A program made the position numbers and the translations under genes. The notes beneath the pieces were generated by a model. The model was not told the origin of the DNA. It saw only the letters and a list, made by a program, of their open reading frames with translations, and did not search any database. A stretch of DNA of 64,000 nt from Paracidobacterium acidisoli (GTDB lineage Bacteria > Acidobacteriota > Terriglobia > Terriglobales > Acidobacteriaceae), in contig NZ_QVQT02000004.1 in NCBI RefSeq assembly GCF_003428625.2, forward strand, positions 310,001-374,000, written 5' to 3'. Shown here one piece after another: positions 35,373-43,325 of this stretch; the first letter of the stretch is position 1; each line of letters begins with the position of its first letter.

Positions 35373-36365
35373 TCAAATCAGCGTGATCGTTCCAGGCAGG
35401 TAACTGCGGAAGCAGACCACCCGTTCGCCATCATTCGCATCGGTCACCGGCAGCGCGCGAAAGTTTGTATTCAGAGCAATGCGCTCAAGCGGAGCAGCCA
35501 GAGCTGTGCCCGTCTCCGCGGCTCCGGCCAGCGCCTGAAGCCGAGGATAATGAAAGAGAATCCGATCGCCCTGCTCGCCAGGCATGACAAAGAGTGCCGA
35601 CCACTCCTGGAAAAAACTCCCTCCCTCGCGATCGACAAATCCCAGCAGCGGCTGTACCTTCATGCCGCTCGCTGGAACACCTGCCAGCAGCGGCTGCGCC
35701 AGTTGCAGGCCCGTCGCTGTACCTGTGGTTGTCACCGACAGTACCCGTGCGACATTGAACGTTACCCTGCGGATGTAATCCGGATCGCTGTTTACGGCGC
35801 TTGCGCTGCTGACATATGCCGCATAGACCCCGCTGCCCACGAAGCCTGTCTGTGCAGCATAGTCCACATCCACAGCCACCATGGAACCTGCCGGGAACTT
35901 TGCCGCATCTGTTGCAGCCAGGGAAAGAAATGTCGCCGTCGAGCTCACGGCCAGACTTACTGCTGTAATACCTTTGCTTCCTGACCCGTTTGCCGTCGAG
36001 CCCGCGGCCGGAGTCAGCAGATTCATATGCTGCGAGCCGGCCGACAAGGCCATCGTCAGCTTGCTCCATACCTTAAAGCGAAACGACACCACCGCATCGA
36101 TTGTCTCGCGCGCCTGAAATTGTGTTATCCCCGGGCTGCCGGTGACCAGTTCTGTGAACTTGCTTTCCGACTTCCGTCCAAAATTCTCGATCCATCCCAA
36201 ATCGACCCACGGTGCAGGAGGCGCAGAGAGAGAAAACTGGCCGTTCACCGAGGGATCAAAGATCGATGGCACCTTGTTCACGCGATCCACTGGAGCAAAA
36301 TATGCGCGCACGCGACGCGTTATTGCGGGCTGAGCGCTTAGCGGCACGAATGTTGTTGTGCTCAT
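35373..36365 (-). CDS. Phage structural protein, tail-tube-like
   Basis: A 330-residue beta-rich protein (opening MSTTTFVPLSAQPAITRRVR; VVSFRFKVWSKLTMALSAGS; FRSYLPGTITLI at the end). The position, between small neck-type proteins and the large tail protein, suggests a major tail or tube subunit. Its start overlaps the upstream gene by 4 nt. No family is recognised with certainty. Confidence 0.55.
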   Translation of the reverse strand: MSTTTFVPLSAQPAITRRVRAYFAPVDRVNKVPSIFDPSVNGQFSLSAPPAPWVDLGWIENFGRKSESKFTELVTGSPGITQFQARETIDAVVSFRFKVWSKLTMALSAGSQHMNLLTPAAGSTANGSGSKGITAVSLAVSSTATFLSLAATDAAKFPAGSMVAVDVDYAAQTGFVGSGVYAAYVSSASAVNSDPDYIRRVTFNVARVLSVTTTGTATGLQLAQPLLAGVPASGMKVQPLLGFVDREGGSFFQEWSALFVMPGEQGDRILFHYPRLQALAGAAETGTALAAPLERIALNTNFRALPVTDANDGERVVCFRSYLPGTITLI

Positions 36366-36856
36366 GCCTCCCCCTGTTCCTGAAAAGCAAAAACATTCAC
36401 CGTCGCTATCCGGCTCAATCTGTCGCGCAGCGTCGTCACCGGACCAAACACAGCTTCCGTCCAGAACACCAGCGTTTCCATAGAGGCCGCCGGAGTTACC
36501 GCATAATTCATCTTTCGCGTGCAGTACGGATAGATCATCTGCATCACTTCGTAATCCATCTCTTCGAGCGCCCGGCCGCGATCCAGACCCGCGTTATTCT
36601 GTGTTCCCGCCGTGGCATAAAGAATCTCGCATGTCATCTGCGTTAATACGGATGGAAGCTGTGTGTCTGCCTTCATCTCTGTCCATCGCAGTATGAAGAT
36701 GTCCAGCGGCTGTTGCGCGACCGCAGCTTCAGCTTCTTCCACAAAAATTCCCGGCCGCGTTACTGACCGCAGTGTCATTACTCTTGCTGGATTTGTTGAC
36801 GCCAGTCTGTTCCGAAGGGCGATGTAAAATGTATCCTTGGCATTCTGCATGTTCAT
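36362..36856 (-). CDS. Phage neck/tail-completion-like protein
   Basis: A 164-residue protein. The ATG at 36856 (MNMQNAKDTFYIALRNRLAS) leaves an 11-nt gap to the upstream gene; the longer frame to 36919 would overlap it by 52 nt. The segment EMDYEVMQMIYPYC and the small size resemble tail terminator or completion proteins, which sit at this place in head-tail clusters. No family is recognised with certainty; the call rests mainly on order. Confidence 0.5.
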   Translation of the reverse strand: MNMQNAKDTFYIALRNRLASTNPARVMTLRSVTRPGIFVEEAEAAVAQQPLDIFILRWTEMKADTQLPSVLTQMTCEILYATAGTQNNAGLDRGRALEEMDYEVMQMIYPYCTRKMNYAVTPAASMETLVFWTEAVFGPVTTLRDRLSRIATVNVFAFQEQGEA

Positions 36857-36867
36857 TACCTGTCTGG

Positions 36868-37308
36868 CTACAATTGCCACTCGCCTGCTGCTTCCCGTAA
36901 CAGCAGGCGATACAGACACACGATTCCCTGTGTCTCCGAGGTCGAAACGGCTTCAATCAGGAACAACTTTCCGGCAACGATCACACCATTTGCCATCGTG
37001 AATAAAGTCTGCGCAGAGCTGAGCTGAAGCTGGCTTACCTGCGTTGCAACCGCTTCCGCTGAGACCATCAGTTCGTATTCGCAAAGCTGCCCGTCTTTCA
37101 TTGCAATGCGGACTCGCCGAAATACCGCCGGCGAAAGAGGCAACTGCAAAAAGCCCGGCTGGTCCAGACCAACCTGTCCGGTATCATTCGCATCGCCCAC
37201 CAGAGGGGGCATCTGCAGTGAAGCCGTGGTCCCTCCACTTGCACGCAACAGGGCGGCGGCCAGCCGCAGCGCCCTGCCGCTCGGGTTTTGTACACTCAGA
37301 TCGGCCAT
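36868..37308 (-). CDS. Phage-cluster hypothetical protein, possible head-closure component
   Basis: A 146-residue protein of mixed alpha/beta composition (MADLSVQNPSGRALRLAAAL at the start; FRRVRIAMKDGQLCEYELMV in the middle). It lies between a connector-like and a completion-like gene with 3- and 11-nt gaps, so it is part of the same transcript. No family is recognised. Confidence 0.5.
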   Translation of the reverse strand: MADLSVQNPSGRALRLAAALLRASGGTTASLQMPPLVGDANDTGQVGLDQPGFLQLPLSPAVFRRVRIAMKDGQLCEYELMVSAEAVATQVSQLQLSSAQTLFTMANGVIVAGKLFLIEAVSTSETQGIVCLYRLLLREAAGEWQL

Positions 37309-37311
37309 CGC

Positions 37312-37935
37312 TTATCCAAGCCTCGTCGACACCCAGGGTTGCAGCAGCACTTCCACGGCGCCATCAATCAGCGTGTTCGCAAAATACTGCATCTGCATTG
37401 TGTCCAGCTTGCTCGACTTCACATTCAGTCCGGGAGTTGCCTGCGCATTCTTCACAATGAGTGCGCAGGCCGATTTCACCTTGTCCGGAATCACGCTCAG
37501 TCCCGCCGTATAAGTTACCGCTACTTCGTTGTAGGGAAGCCCGATAATATTCAGCGGAAAGGTGAGCTCTCCCGTATCGTCAACAAAGTCCACCGTCGTC
37601 GGATCCACCGCGGTCCACGCTCCCGGCAGTGAAAACGCCCACAATACTTCCTCCTGCAGCGGATAAATCACCTCTCCGCGTCGTGGCTTCGCATAGCGCG
37701 CTTGGATGCTCACCAAAGGCAGCGTTGCCGGGGGAATCGGAGTCAGCGGCAGATGACTCAGTCGTACCGTCTGCGATCCCTCCACCAGTCGCAGCCGCTC
37801 TGTATACTGTGTGGGATTCAGGCTCTCCCGCCGGCAATGCGCATCAATCATCGCCGACGCCACCGTAATCCAGTCGTCTGTCACATCTGAGCCGAGCCCA
37901 TAGCTCTCATACTCCGCAGGCAGCAGATATCCCAT
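37312..37935 (-). CDS. Head-tail connector-like protein
   Basis: A 207-residue protein beginning MGYLLPAEYESYGLGSDV. The sequence YESYGLGSDVTDDWITVASAMIDAHCRRESL resembles the N-terminal helices of phage connector (gp6/gp15-like) proteins that bind the portal, and the order fits. Start at 37935 with gaggagaacgga upstream; the frame extends to 37971 without a better site. The hairpin at 37964-37995 separates it from the capsid gene. Confidence 0.6.
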   Translation of the reverse strand: MGYLLPAEYESYGLGSDVTDDWITVASAMIDAHCRRESLNPTQYTERLRLVEGSQTVRLSHLPLTPIPPATLPLVSIQARYAKPRRGEVIYPLQEEVLWAFSLPGAWTAVDPTTVDFVDDTGELTFPLNIIGLPYNEVAVTYTAGLSVIPDKVKSACALIVKNAQATPGLNVKSSKLDTMQMQYFANTLIDGAVEVLLQPWVSTRLG

Positions 37936-37963
37936 TCCGTTCTCCTCAAAATGAAAGCAGGGG

Positions 37964-37995
37964 CCCCACATCTCCCGGCCCTGGCAGATGTGGGG
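37964..37995. repeat. 10-bp palindrome between capsid and connector genes
   Basis: ccccacatct-cccggccctggc-agatgtgggg is a perfect 10-bp inverted repeat. It resembles the ccccac...gtgggg palindromes of host family B and has no T-tract, so it may be a host repeat that settled inside the cluster, or a processing hairpin. Confidence 0.6.
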
Positions 37996-38032
37996 CGAAG
38001 CCCATGCTCCGGGCTCTGAGCCCTGTTAAGTT

Positions 38033-39001
38033 CTACCGGTCAACCAGCACCTGATAGTGCGCATAGCCCGCACCCTTCACCACAGGCGCGCCAAACTTCA
38101 CCACTACATACTGCGAAGCCAGTGTGCCCGGCAGACCGAGCTGGAAGACCCGCGGATTGGGATCGCTCAGCCAGTGATACTCGATCAGATCTTCGGTCAC
38201 GATGTATGCCGGCAGTACTGCCGATCCCGATCCAGGGGTACCGGTATAAGCCAGCGACCAGTCAGGGATCAGTGGCAGATCGCCCGCCTGCGTCGAGAGC
38301 GTTTTTACCGTAAAGCCCGCTTCAATCTCACGCGTCGAAAGAACAACGTTGAAGTCCGTCTTCATCTCGCGATCGATCAGATCGAGCAGAACAGGGTTGG
38401 CGTAAATCGCCGTCGGCCGTACAGCGAATCCGGTGCTGGCGACCATCTGTGCCACGGTGGACTTCAGACCGTCCACAATGCTCGATGTCGTCGAAATCGT
38501 CGTGGTATTGCCACCCGCAGCAATCTGACCAGCCACACCGAAGTACTGGAGCGTGGTCGGTGTGGTCAGCGACGTATCATTGCCATTCCACAATGCGACA
38601 TCGTGCGTCACCATCACACCCTGCACTGTGTCTACCAGATCCTTCGCCTGCAGATAGGCAAACTGCTTCTGCTGTGTGCCCAGCTCCATATCGAACAGGT
38701 TGTAGTTCATCTGTGCGACCACAGCTTTCAGCGGGACGCTGCGCTCAATGCGTGTCGGAGTTACCACGGGTGCGGCGATGCTGCGTGGATTGACAAAGCC
38801 CGCCGTGCCCGGGTTTGGAATCGCCGTCTCCTCGAAATATCTCGAAGGATGTCCGGTAGCCGGAACCTGCTTGATGCGCTGCCCGAAAATACTGTTGCGG
38901 CGGACAATATCCGTGATCTCCGTCTGATAAAATGGAACCTCGATCGCTCCAGGCCCGATGTAATCCGCCGTCGAATGAATATCCAGAAAATTTGCTTTCA
39001 T
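38033..39001 (-). CDS. Major capsid protein (probable)
   Basis: A 322-residue protein. The order protease, scaffold-like protein, this gene, connector is the standard one for HK97-type heads. The sequence begins MKANFLDIHSTADYIGPGAIE and contains FEETAIPNPGTAGF and ERSVPLKAVVAQMNYNLFDMEL, as in capsid proteins with an N-terminal arm and a central fold. Start at 39001 with gaggaaacgt upstream. I cannot name the exact capsid family, so the call rests partly on context. Confidence 0.7.
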   Translation of the reverse strand: MKANFLDIHSTADYIGPGAIEVPFYQTEITDIVRRNSIFGQRIKQVPATGHPSRYFEETAIPNPGTAGFVNPRSIAAPVVTPTRIERSVPLKAVVAQMNYNLFDMELGTQQKQFAYLQAKDLVDTVQGVMVTHDVALWNGNDTSLTTPTTLQYFGVAGQIAAGGNTTTISTTSSIVDGLKSTVAQMVASTGFAVRPTAIYANPVLLDLIDREMKTDFNVVLSTREIEAGFTVKTLSTQAGDLPLIPDWSLAYTGTPGSGSAVLPAYIVTEDLIEYHWLSDPNPRVFQLGLPGTLASQYVVVKFGAPVVKGAGYAHYQVLVDR

Positions 39002-39042
39002 ACGTTTCCTCTGCCCATGCGGGCCTGATCGTTCCATGAAAT

Positions 39043-39066
39043 AAAAAAGACCGGCATCAGCCGGCC
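39043..39066 (-). terminator. Terminator after the scaffold-like gene
   Basis: On the minus strand ggccggc-tgat-gccggtc (one G-U pair) is followed by tttttt. It lies between the scaffold-like and capsid genes, so the capsid may have its own promoter or depend on readthrough. Confidence 0.75.
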
Positions 39067-39091
39067 ATCGTCTCCGCGGAAAAGCCCTGCT

Positions 39092-39529
39092 CTAGGCCAG
39101 CGATCCCGCGCGGATCAGTTGTGCCTTTACCGCAATCCGTTGCTCGAGGCTCAGCCCGGTAAGAGCTGCGTCAAGCGTGCCCGCTTCGATCGACTCGAGC
39201 GTTGTGATCCCCTGCTTCGCCAGCAGCTGTGTCGTTGTTGCTGGCAGGGTTTTGCGCTCGCCACTGCGTGCCGGCGCATGGGCTGCCTGTGCCTTCAGTT
39301 CGGCGATCTGCTGCTCCGCTGCTTCCAGTTTCTTTGCCAGTTCCTGCTCGCGGCGCGTCATCTCCGGACTGCCTTCCACTGCGGCCACAATTTTCTGAAC
39401 GTCTCCGCTCATTGCTGATTCACGCTGCTCCAGCCATGACACCGTGCGCTCCAGCAGCGTGGCCGCAACGCTCAGCCGCTCCAGACTCTCGCTCACTGCA
39501 CTCATGAATTCATTTGCGTTCAGTTCCAT
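39092..39529 (-). CDS. Coiled-coil protein, probable capsid scaffold
   Basis: A 145-residue protein. Its first 90 residues are a strongly charged coiled coil (ERTVSWLEQRESAMSGDVQK; EMTRREQELAKKLEAAEQQI), as in phage scaffolding proteins. It lies between the protease and capsid genes. Its start overlaps the protease end by 10 nt. Ends LEQRIAVKAQLIRAGSLA. A terminator follows. Confidence 0.65.
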   Translation of the reverse strand: MELNANEFMSAVSESLERLSVAATLLERTVSWLEQRESAMSGDVQKIVAAVEGSPEMTRREQELAKKLEAAEQQIAELKAQAAHAPARSGERKTLPATTTQLLAKQGITTLESIEAGTLDAALTGLSLEQRIAVKAQLIRAGSLA

Positions 39530-40140
39530 CGCGTTCCCTTTCTTCTCTCCATCTGTTGCACGCCATTTTGTAGCCGGAAGTGCTCTGTTCGTGCACTTCC
39601 ATGCAGCCGCACTGTTCTGCAGCGTTTTGCCGCGAGCGCGAATGATGTGCCGCGGTATGCAGCCTTTTCCCGCAGCAGAATCGCCGCACCCGTGAAAGTC
39701 GCTTTTGTCAGCGTCCAGACTTCGGTGCGCATATCTTCCACATGTGCATCCGCCAGCTCATACGACATTCCCATAGAGCCCGGCGCACTGCGTTTCATGT
39801 GCTGCTCAACCTCAGGAAAATCCTTCGCATACAGATATCCGCTTACACGCAGCCGCTTCCCGTCCAGGTCTGCTTCTGTGATTACGCCGCATTTTCTGCG
39901 GGCGTCATGGCCATCCCATCCCGGTGTGTAATCTACCGCCATTCCCAGCAGCGACGGTAGTGCCGCCAAAGCCGCAGCCCGCGTCAGAATCACGCGGTGC
40001 CCGCGCGCGCCGGCCGGCGGACGATTGCTTGCCTCATCTACCAGCGTCAGCACACCTTCAAAAGGAATGCGGTTTGGATGCCCGGACACCTCCGGCAAAG
40101 TCATCGCCATTGCTTCCAGTCTCATTCCCTCTCCGATCAT
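39520..40140 (-). CDS. Prohead protease-like protein
   Basis: A 206-residue protein lying between portal and scaffold. It has GSMGMSYELADAHVED (about 118-133), resembling the catalytic Ser region of HK97-type prohead proteases, and the family-like TLTKATFTGAAILLREKAAY. The last 40 residues are basic and probably a removable tail. ATG at 40140 follows the portal stop immediately, so coupling is likely. The catalytic His could not be assigned with certainty. Confidence 0.7.
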   Translation of the reverse strand: MIGEGMRLEAMAMTLPEVSGHPNRIPFEGVLTLVDEASNRPPAGARGHRVILTRAAALAALPSLLGMAVDYTPGWDGHDARRKCGVITEADLDGKRLRVSGYLYAKDFPEVEQHMKRSAPGSMGMSYELADAHVEDMRTEVWTLTKATFTGAAILLREKAAYRGTSFALAAKRCRTVRLHGSARTEHFRLQNGVQQMERRKGTRWN

Positions 40141-40142
40141 CG

Positions 40143-41435
40143 TTATTCATCCTGCTGCATCGATACCGCTTCTTCCACCTCTCTTTCCTCCACCGCCGGA
40201 TCGGCCTTCACTACATCGCCACCCGTCAGCGGAGCCAGTCCGCGCATCGCCCGCACTTCGTTTACTGTCAGAACGCCCGCCGCCAGCAGCGCCGTCTGCA
40301 TTTGCATCTCCTCCATCTCATCGGTTGAGTCCAGCTCATTAAAGACAAATTCGAACTCATGCCATCCCAGCCGTTTACTGAAAAGATCACGTGTCACATG
40401 TTCAGCGATCAGCCGCGCCAGCGGGACGATCGCGCTATGAAATGCCTCGTCCAGGAGAGCCCCTGCTGTCGATCGGTTCACATCCTGCTCCAGTCCCAGC
40501 AGCACCGGCGGCAGAGAGAATGCATTCGCGATCATGCGAATCAGAAACTCCTGCCAGGTCATCCGCAGATCCGCATCGGTGCCTGTCGCAAAGCGCAGCA
40601 CCTCCGGCTTCTGCTCCGAGCTCAGAAGTGGAACCCGTCCCGTCCCTTCGATCTCGTCCTGCCACCAGCGAATCAACCGCTCATGCTGCGCCGGGGTCGT
40701 CTCGTTCAGCCATAACGCATACTGCACAACTGCATTGCTCGCCAGTTTGCCTGCAAAGCGGTGGGCACTCAGAAAGGCATTCACTGTTTCAAAGGCAACT
40801 TCGAGAGCTCCAAGACCAAAGGGCGTATAGCTGCGGGCATTCATGCGCACATAGATCAGCTCATTGTCCTTCAGTGGAATCAGCCCTTCTGAGCCGGCAA
40901 TGCCTGTTGCCTGTGCAAACCGTACCGAGTCTGGCTGTCCGTCCCACTTCGGATCGATCCGGATCGTCGCTCCATCGACAGGCCATAACTCAAACGGGTT
41001 ATCGTTATCGCCCGTCAGCTCCATCTCGATTGCGCCAAACCCGCCCACCAGCACGTCCTCGATCACCTGCTCCATCAGTGTTCGGAACGAATCCGACGCA
41101 TTCGGATACTCAAGTGCCCTGCGCAGCGTTGTCAGCCTGCGCTTAAGAAACGCGACCCTTTCCGGTACCGCGTCGCGTTTCAGCCTTACCTGCCAGTCCA
41201 TGCTGGCTACGCGATCTTTAATCAGGTTGATCGCACGTCGTACCACCGGCGTCTCCGCAAATCTGCGCAGATTCGCCGGAGTCGGCTTCGGCAGCGCCTT
41301 GGCTGGAAAATGATAGGGAGTCAGAATCGAGGGCAGTGCTGTCGTCTTTCGCTGCACCGTCGCTGCTTCCTCCGTATCCTCTCGGCCTCGCCCTATCAGA
41401 GTCAGCGCCTGCTTCCATGAATCTCGGATATTCAC
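40143..41435 (-). CDS. Phage portal protein
   Basis: A 430-residue portal of HK97-like phages, forming the dodecameric ring through which DNA enters the capsid. Conserved elements include FAETPVVRRAINLIKDRVAS (N-terminal core, about 60-80), DVLVGGFGAIEMEL (about 118-132), LLSSEQKPEVLRFATGTDAD (crown region) and FSLPPVLLGLEQDVNRSTA (about 300-319). GTG start at 41435 with a Gly-rich site upstream. It follows the terminator that ends the DUF3037 gene. Confidence 0.9.
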   Translation of the reverse strand: MNIRDSWKQALTLIGRGREDTEEAATVQRKTTALPSILTPYHFPAKALPKPTPANLRRFAETPVVRRAINLIKDRVASMDWQVRLKRDAVPERVAFLKRRLTTLRRALEYPNASDSFRTLMEQVIEDVLVGGFGAIEMELTGDNDNPFELWPVDGATIRIDPKWDGQPDSVRFAQATGIAGSEGLIPLKDNELIYVRMNARSYTPFGLGALEVAFETVNAFLSAHRFAGKLASNAVVQYALWLNETTPAQHERLIRWWQDEIEGTGRVPLLSSEQKPEVLRFATGTDADLRMTWQEFLIRMIANAFSLPPVLLGLEQDVNRSTAGALLDEAFHSAIVPLARLIAEHVTRDLFSKRLGWHEFEFVFNELDSTDEMEEMQMQTALLAAGVLTVNEVRAMRGLAPLTGGDVVKADPAVEEREVEEAVSMQQDE

Positions 41436-41465
41436 TCGCCCCGCTCCTTCTTTTCCTTCTTCAAT

Positions 41466-41500
41466 CCAAAAAGAAAAGGCACGGCGTTATGCCATGCCTT
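41466..41500 (-). terminator. Terminator at the end of the HipA-like/DUF3037 unit
   Basis: On the minus strand aaggcatggc-ataac-gccgtgcctt (one G-U pair) is followed by ttctttttgg. It lies 80 nt after the DUF3037 stop and before the portal gene. Confidence 0.85.
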
Positions 41501-41581
41501 CCATTTCCATAACCATTCCGGCTCCGCTGATATGCCTGCGCAGAACCCCTTTCTATTCCCCGATCCCAGTTACCCGCACTT

Positions 41582-42406
41582 TTACACTCGCAGCTCTCGT
41601 TGTGCTGTCTCTGCAATGTATGGAAGCCTTTCCGTCGTCAGGACCCGAATCTCCTGCGCCTCCATAGCTTCCACGCCGAATCGGTACTGTACTATGCGAT
41701 CCTCATCCTCCTGCAGCGTCGCGATCGGCTCAACAATTGCAGTCAGTTCCAGCAGTGCTCTTTCCACTCGTGCCACCCCATCACGCAGCGCCGGCGCGCT
41801 GAATGCCAGCGACTTCGCCAGCTCTGAATCCCCGTCGAGCGATACAGCGTGAAACATGCGTATCACCCCATTCGGTCTGTATCCACAGTCCAGCTTCAGA
41901 GGATCGCCGGCTCTCGTATACGGTGCCGCGGCAATCCGCTTTTGCATCAGATCCCAGACTCCCGCGTGCTCAAATTGTGTTCGCATCGTTCGTTGAATTG
42001 CCTGCCGCCCTGTCCATCGCTTTGCCCCTGCGCGTTTGCGTGGTTCGACGTACAGTTGCATAAGTTGTTCAATTTCGGCCGGAATCGTCTCCGCCAGGCA
42101 AGCCTTCGCCTCAGTGATCTGTAACAGGTTCGAGAACGAATCTTCTAGCGTCTTCATCATCGGCGGCAAGTCAGAACCACGTTCTGTGAATCTTCGCCGC
42201 ATCTCTGACTCCAGCGCTTCAAGCATCTCTGTATCCGCATCCGGATCAACGCAACGCACCCGCGCCCAGTCTCGAGTAAAGCGCACGATCGTGCTCTCCG
42301 GTCGCGCTGCCTCCCGCAGCAGCACCCCAATGTTCACAAATTCGTTCTTTACTGGGTCCGGCACATACCTTACCAGAAAGAATTCACACTGCCGCCGCTC
42401 GTTCAC
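41582..42406 (-). CDS. DUF3037 family protein
   Basis: A 274-residue protein. The start RQCEFFLVRYVPDPVKNEFV, followed by NIGVLLREA, is the recognisable opening of DUF3037, known mainly as a partner of HipA-like kinases. The rest is helical with several Cys/His and no clear catalytic residues. GTG start at 42406 overlaps the kinase stop (GTGA) and has aaggtt upstream, indicating coupled translation. A terminator follows. It interrupts the otherwise standard order terminase-portal. Function unknown; a neutralising or scaffold partner of the kinase is inferred. Confidence 0.8.
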   Translation of the reverse strand: MNERRQCEFFLVRYVPDPVKNEFVNIGVLLREAARPESTIVRFTRDWARVRCVDPDADTEMLEALESEMRRRFTERGSDLPPMMKTLEDSFSNLLQITEAKACLAETIPAEIEQLMQLYVEPRKRAGAKRWTGRQAIQRTMRTQFEHAGVWDLMQKRIAAAPYTRAGDPLKLDCGYRPNGVIRMFHAVSLDGDSELAKSLAFSAPALRDGVARVERALLELTAIVEPIATLQEDEDRIVQYRFGVEAMEAQEIRVLTTERLPYIAETAQRELRV

Positions 42407-43290
42407 ATTAACCTTCCCCGAAACTTTCCCTCATGCAGCGTATCGGCCCATTCTGGTTCAGCAAAACGTCCTGTGCCTCTTTCTTCCAGCGGCCGCTCCC
42501 AGTTTGGAAAAGGCTCGCGTGATGATTCCCGAAAGTCTGTAATCAGCTCGCGCACACGCCCACGTCGCTCCAGCAACCGCTCTCCCAGCAATTCCAGTTC
42601 TTCTGCATTACCGTCATACCATTCCGGGGGGATTGTATCCATGATCTCCCAGAGTTTGTCTGCTGCCAGTGCTTCAATTCTGCTCAACCAGGGCTCAAAA
42701 TCCTTCCATCCCGTAATTTGCCGGTAAACGATATTTCTCGCATATACCCCGCGCAGCGGCGCATCCACAAACCGCCACTCACCCGCATCGAAACAGTGCC
42801 CATGATCGATAAACGTGGCAGCGTATCGCTTTTCGCGAGTCCTTTTATGGAAGACGGCCTGCCGCCCATTGGCATTGCATGTCCATTTATCAAAGGCCAG
42901 CATCCCGGCAAACTCTTCGAGGTTGCGAACTTCCTCAAGCCGTTCCTCCGGAAGATAATCTGCTGTCTGCCCCGGCATCAGCCCGCCAACCAGTTGCGAT
43001 CCAAAATGCAGACCTGGTTTGCAGCGCTCACGATAATTTCCGAAATCCAGATCCAGATCTGCTGTCTTTTTAATCAGCCATTCGCTGACTTCAACCACCT
43101 CGCACGTCGGTACCGTCAGCCCCACGGCCTTTGCCAGCCGTGTCGCCAGCAGCTCATTCACCAGCACGCGCGGATGCTGCGGATTATTCTGAAACTTCAC
43201 CACATACGCATGTCCATCCGTGCCCAGCATCAGGTGGCTCTGTGCTCCGCCCCGCATCCTGCGAATCTGCTGTACGCCCTCGACCGCCAA
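42403..43290 (-). CDS. HipA-like kinase (HipA_2 type)
   Basis: A 295-residue protein resembling the kinase core of HipA toxins. A Gly-rich start (MRGGAQSHLMLGTDGHAYVVKF, Lys as probable ATP anchor) is followed by helices. The catalytic-loop-like FDKWTCNANGRQAVF (Asp and Asn near 136-143) and the metal-binding-loop-like TFIDHGHCFD (near 158-166) complete it. It begins with TTG at 43290 with ggagg four bases before it, after the terminase stop (35-nt gap). It overlaps the DUF3037 gene by 4 nt. Role in HipA relatives: phosphorylating a target to arrest growth; whether this acts as a toxin or regulator here is inference. Confidence 0.82.
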   Translation of the reverse strand: MAVEGVQQIRRMRGGAQSHLMLGTDGHAYVVKFQNNPQHPRVLVNELLATRLAKAVGLTVPTCEVVEVSEWLIKKTADLDLDFGNYRERCKPGLHFGSQLVGGLMPGQTADYLPEERLEEVRNLEEFAGMLAFDKWTCNANGRQAVFHKRTREKRYAATFIDHGHCFDAGEWRFVDAPLRGVYARNIVYRQITGWKDFEPWLSRIEALAADKLWEIMDTIPPEWYDGNAEELELLGERLLERRGRVRELITDFRESSREPFPNWERPLEERGTGRFAEPEWADTLHEGKFRGRLM

Positions 43291-43325
43291 TCGTCCTCCG
43301 CGGCTTATTTTTCTGATGCTCCATC

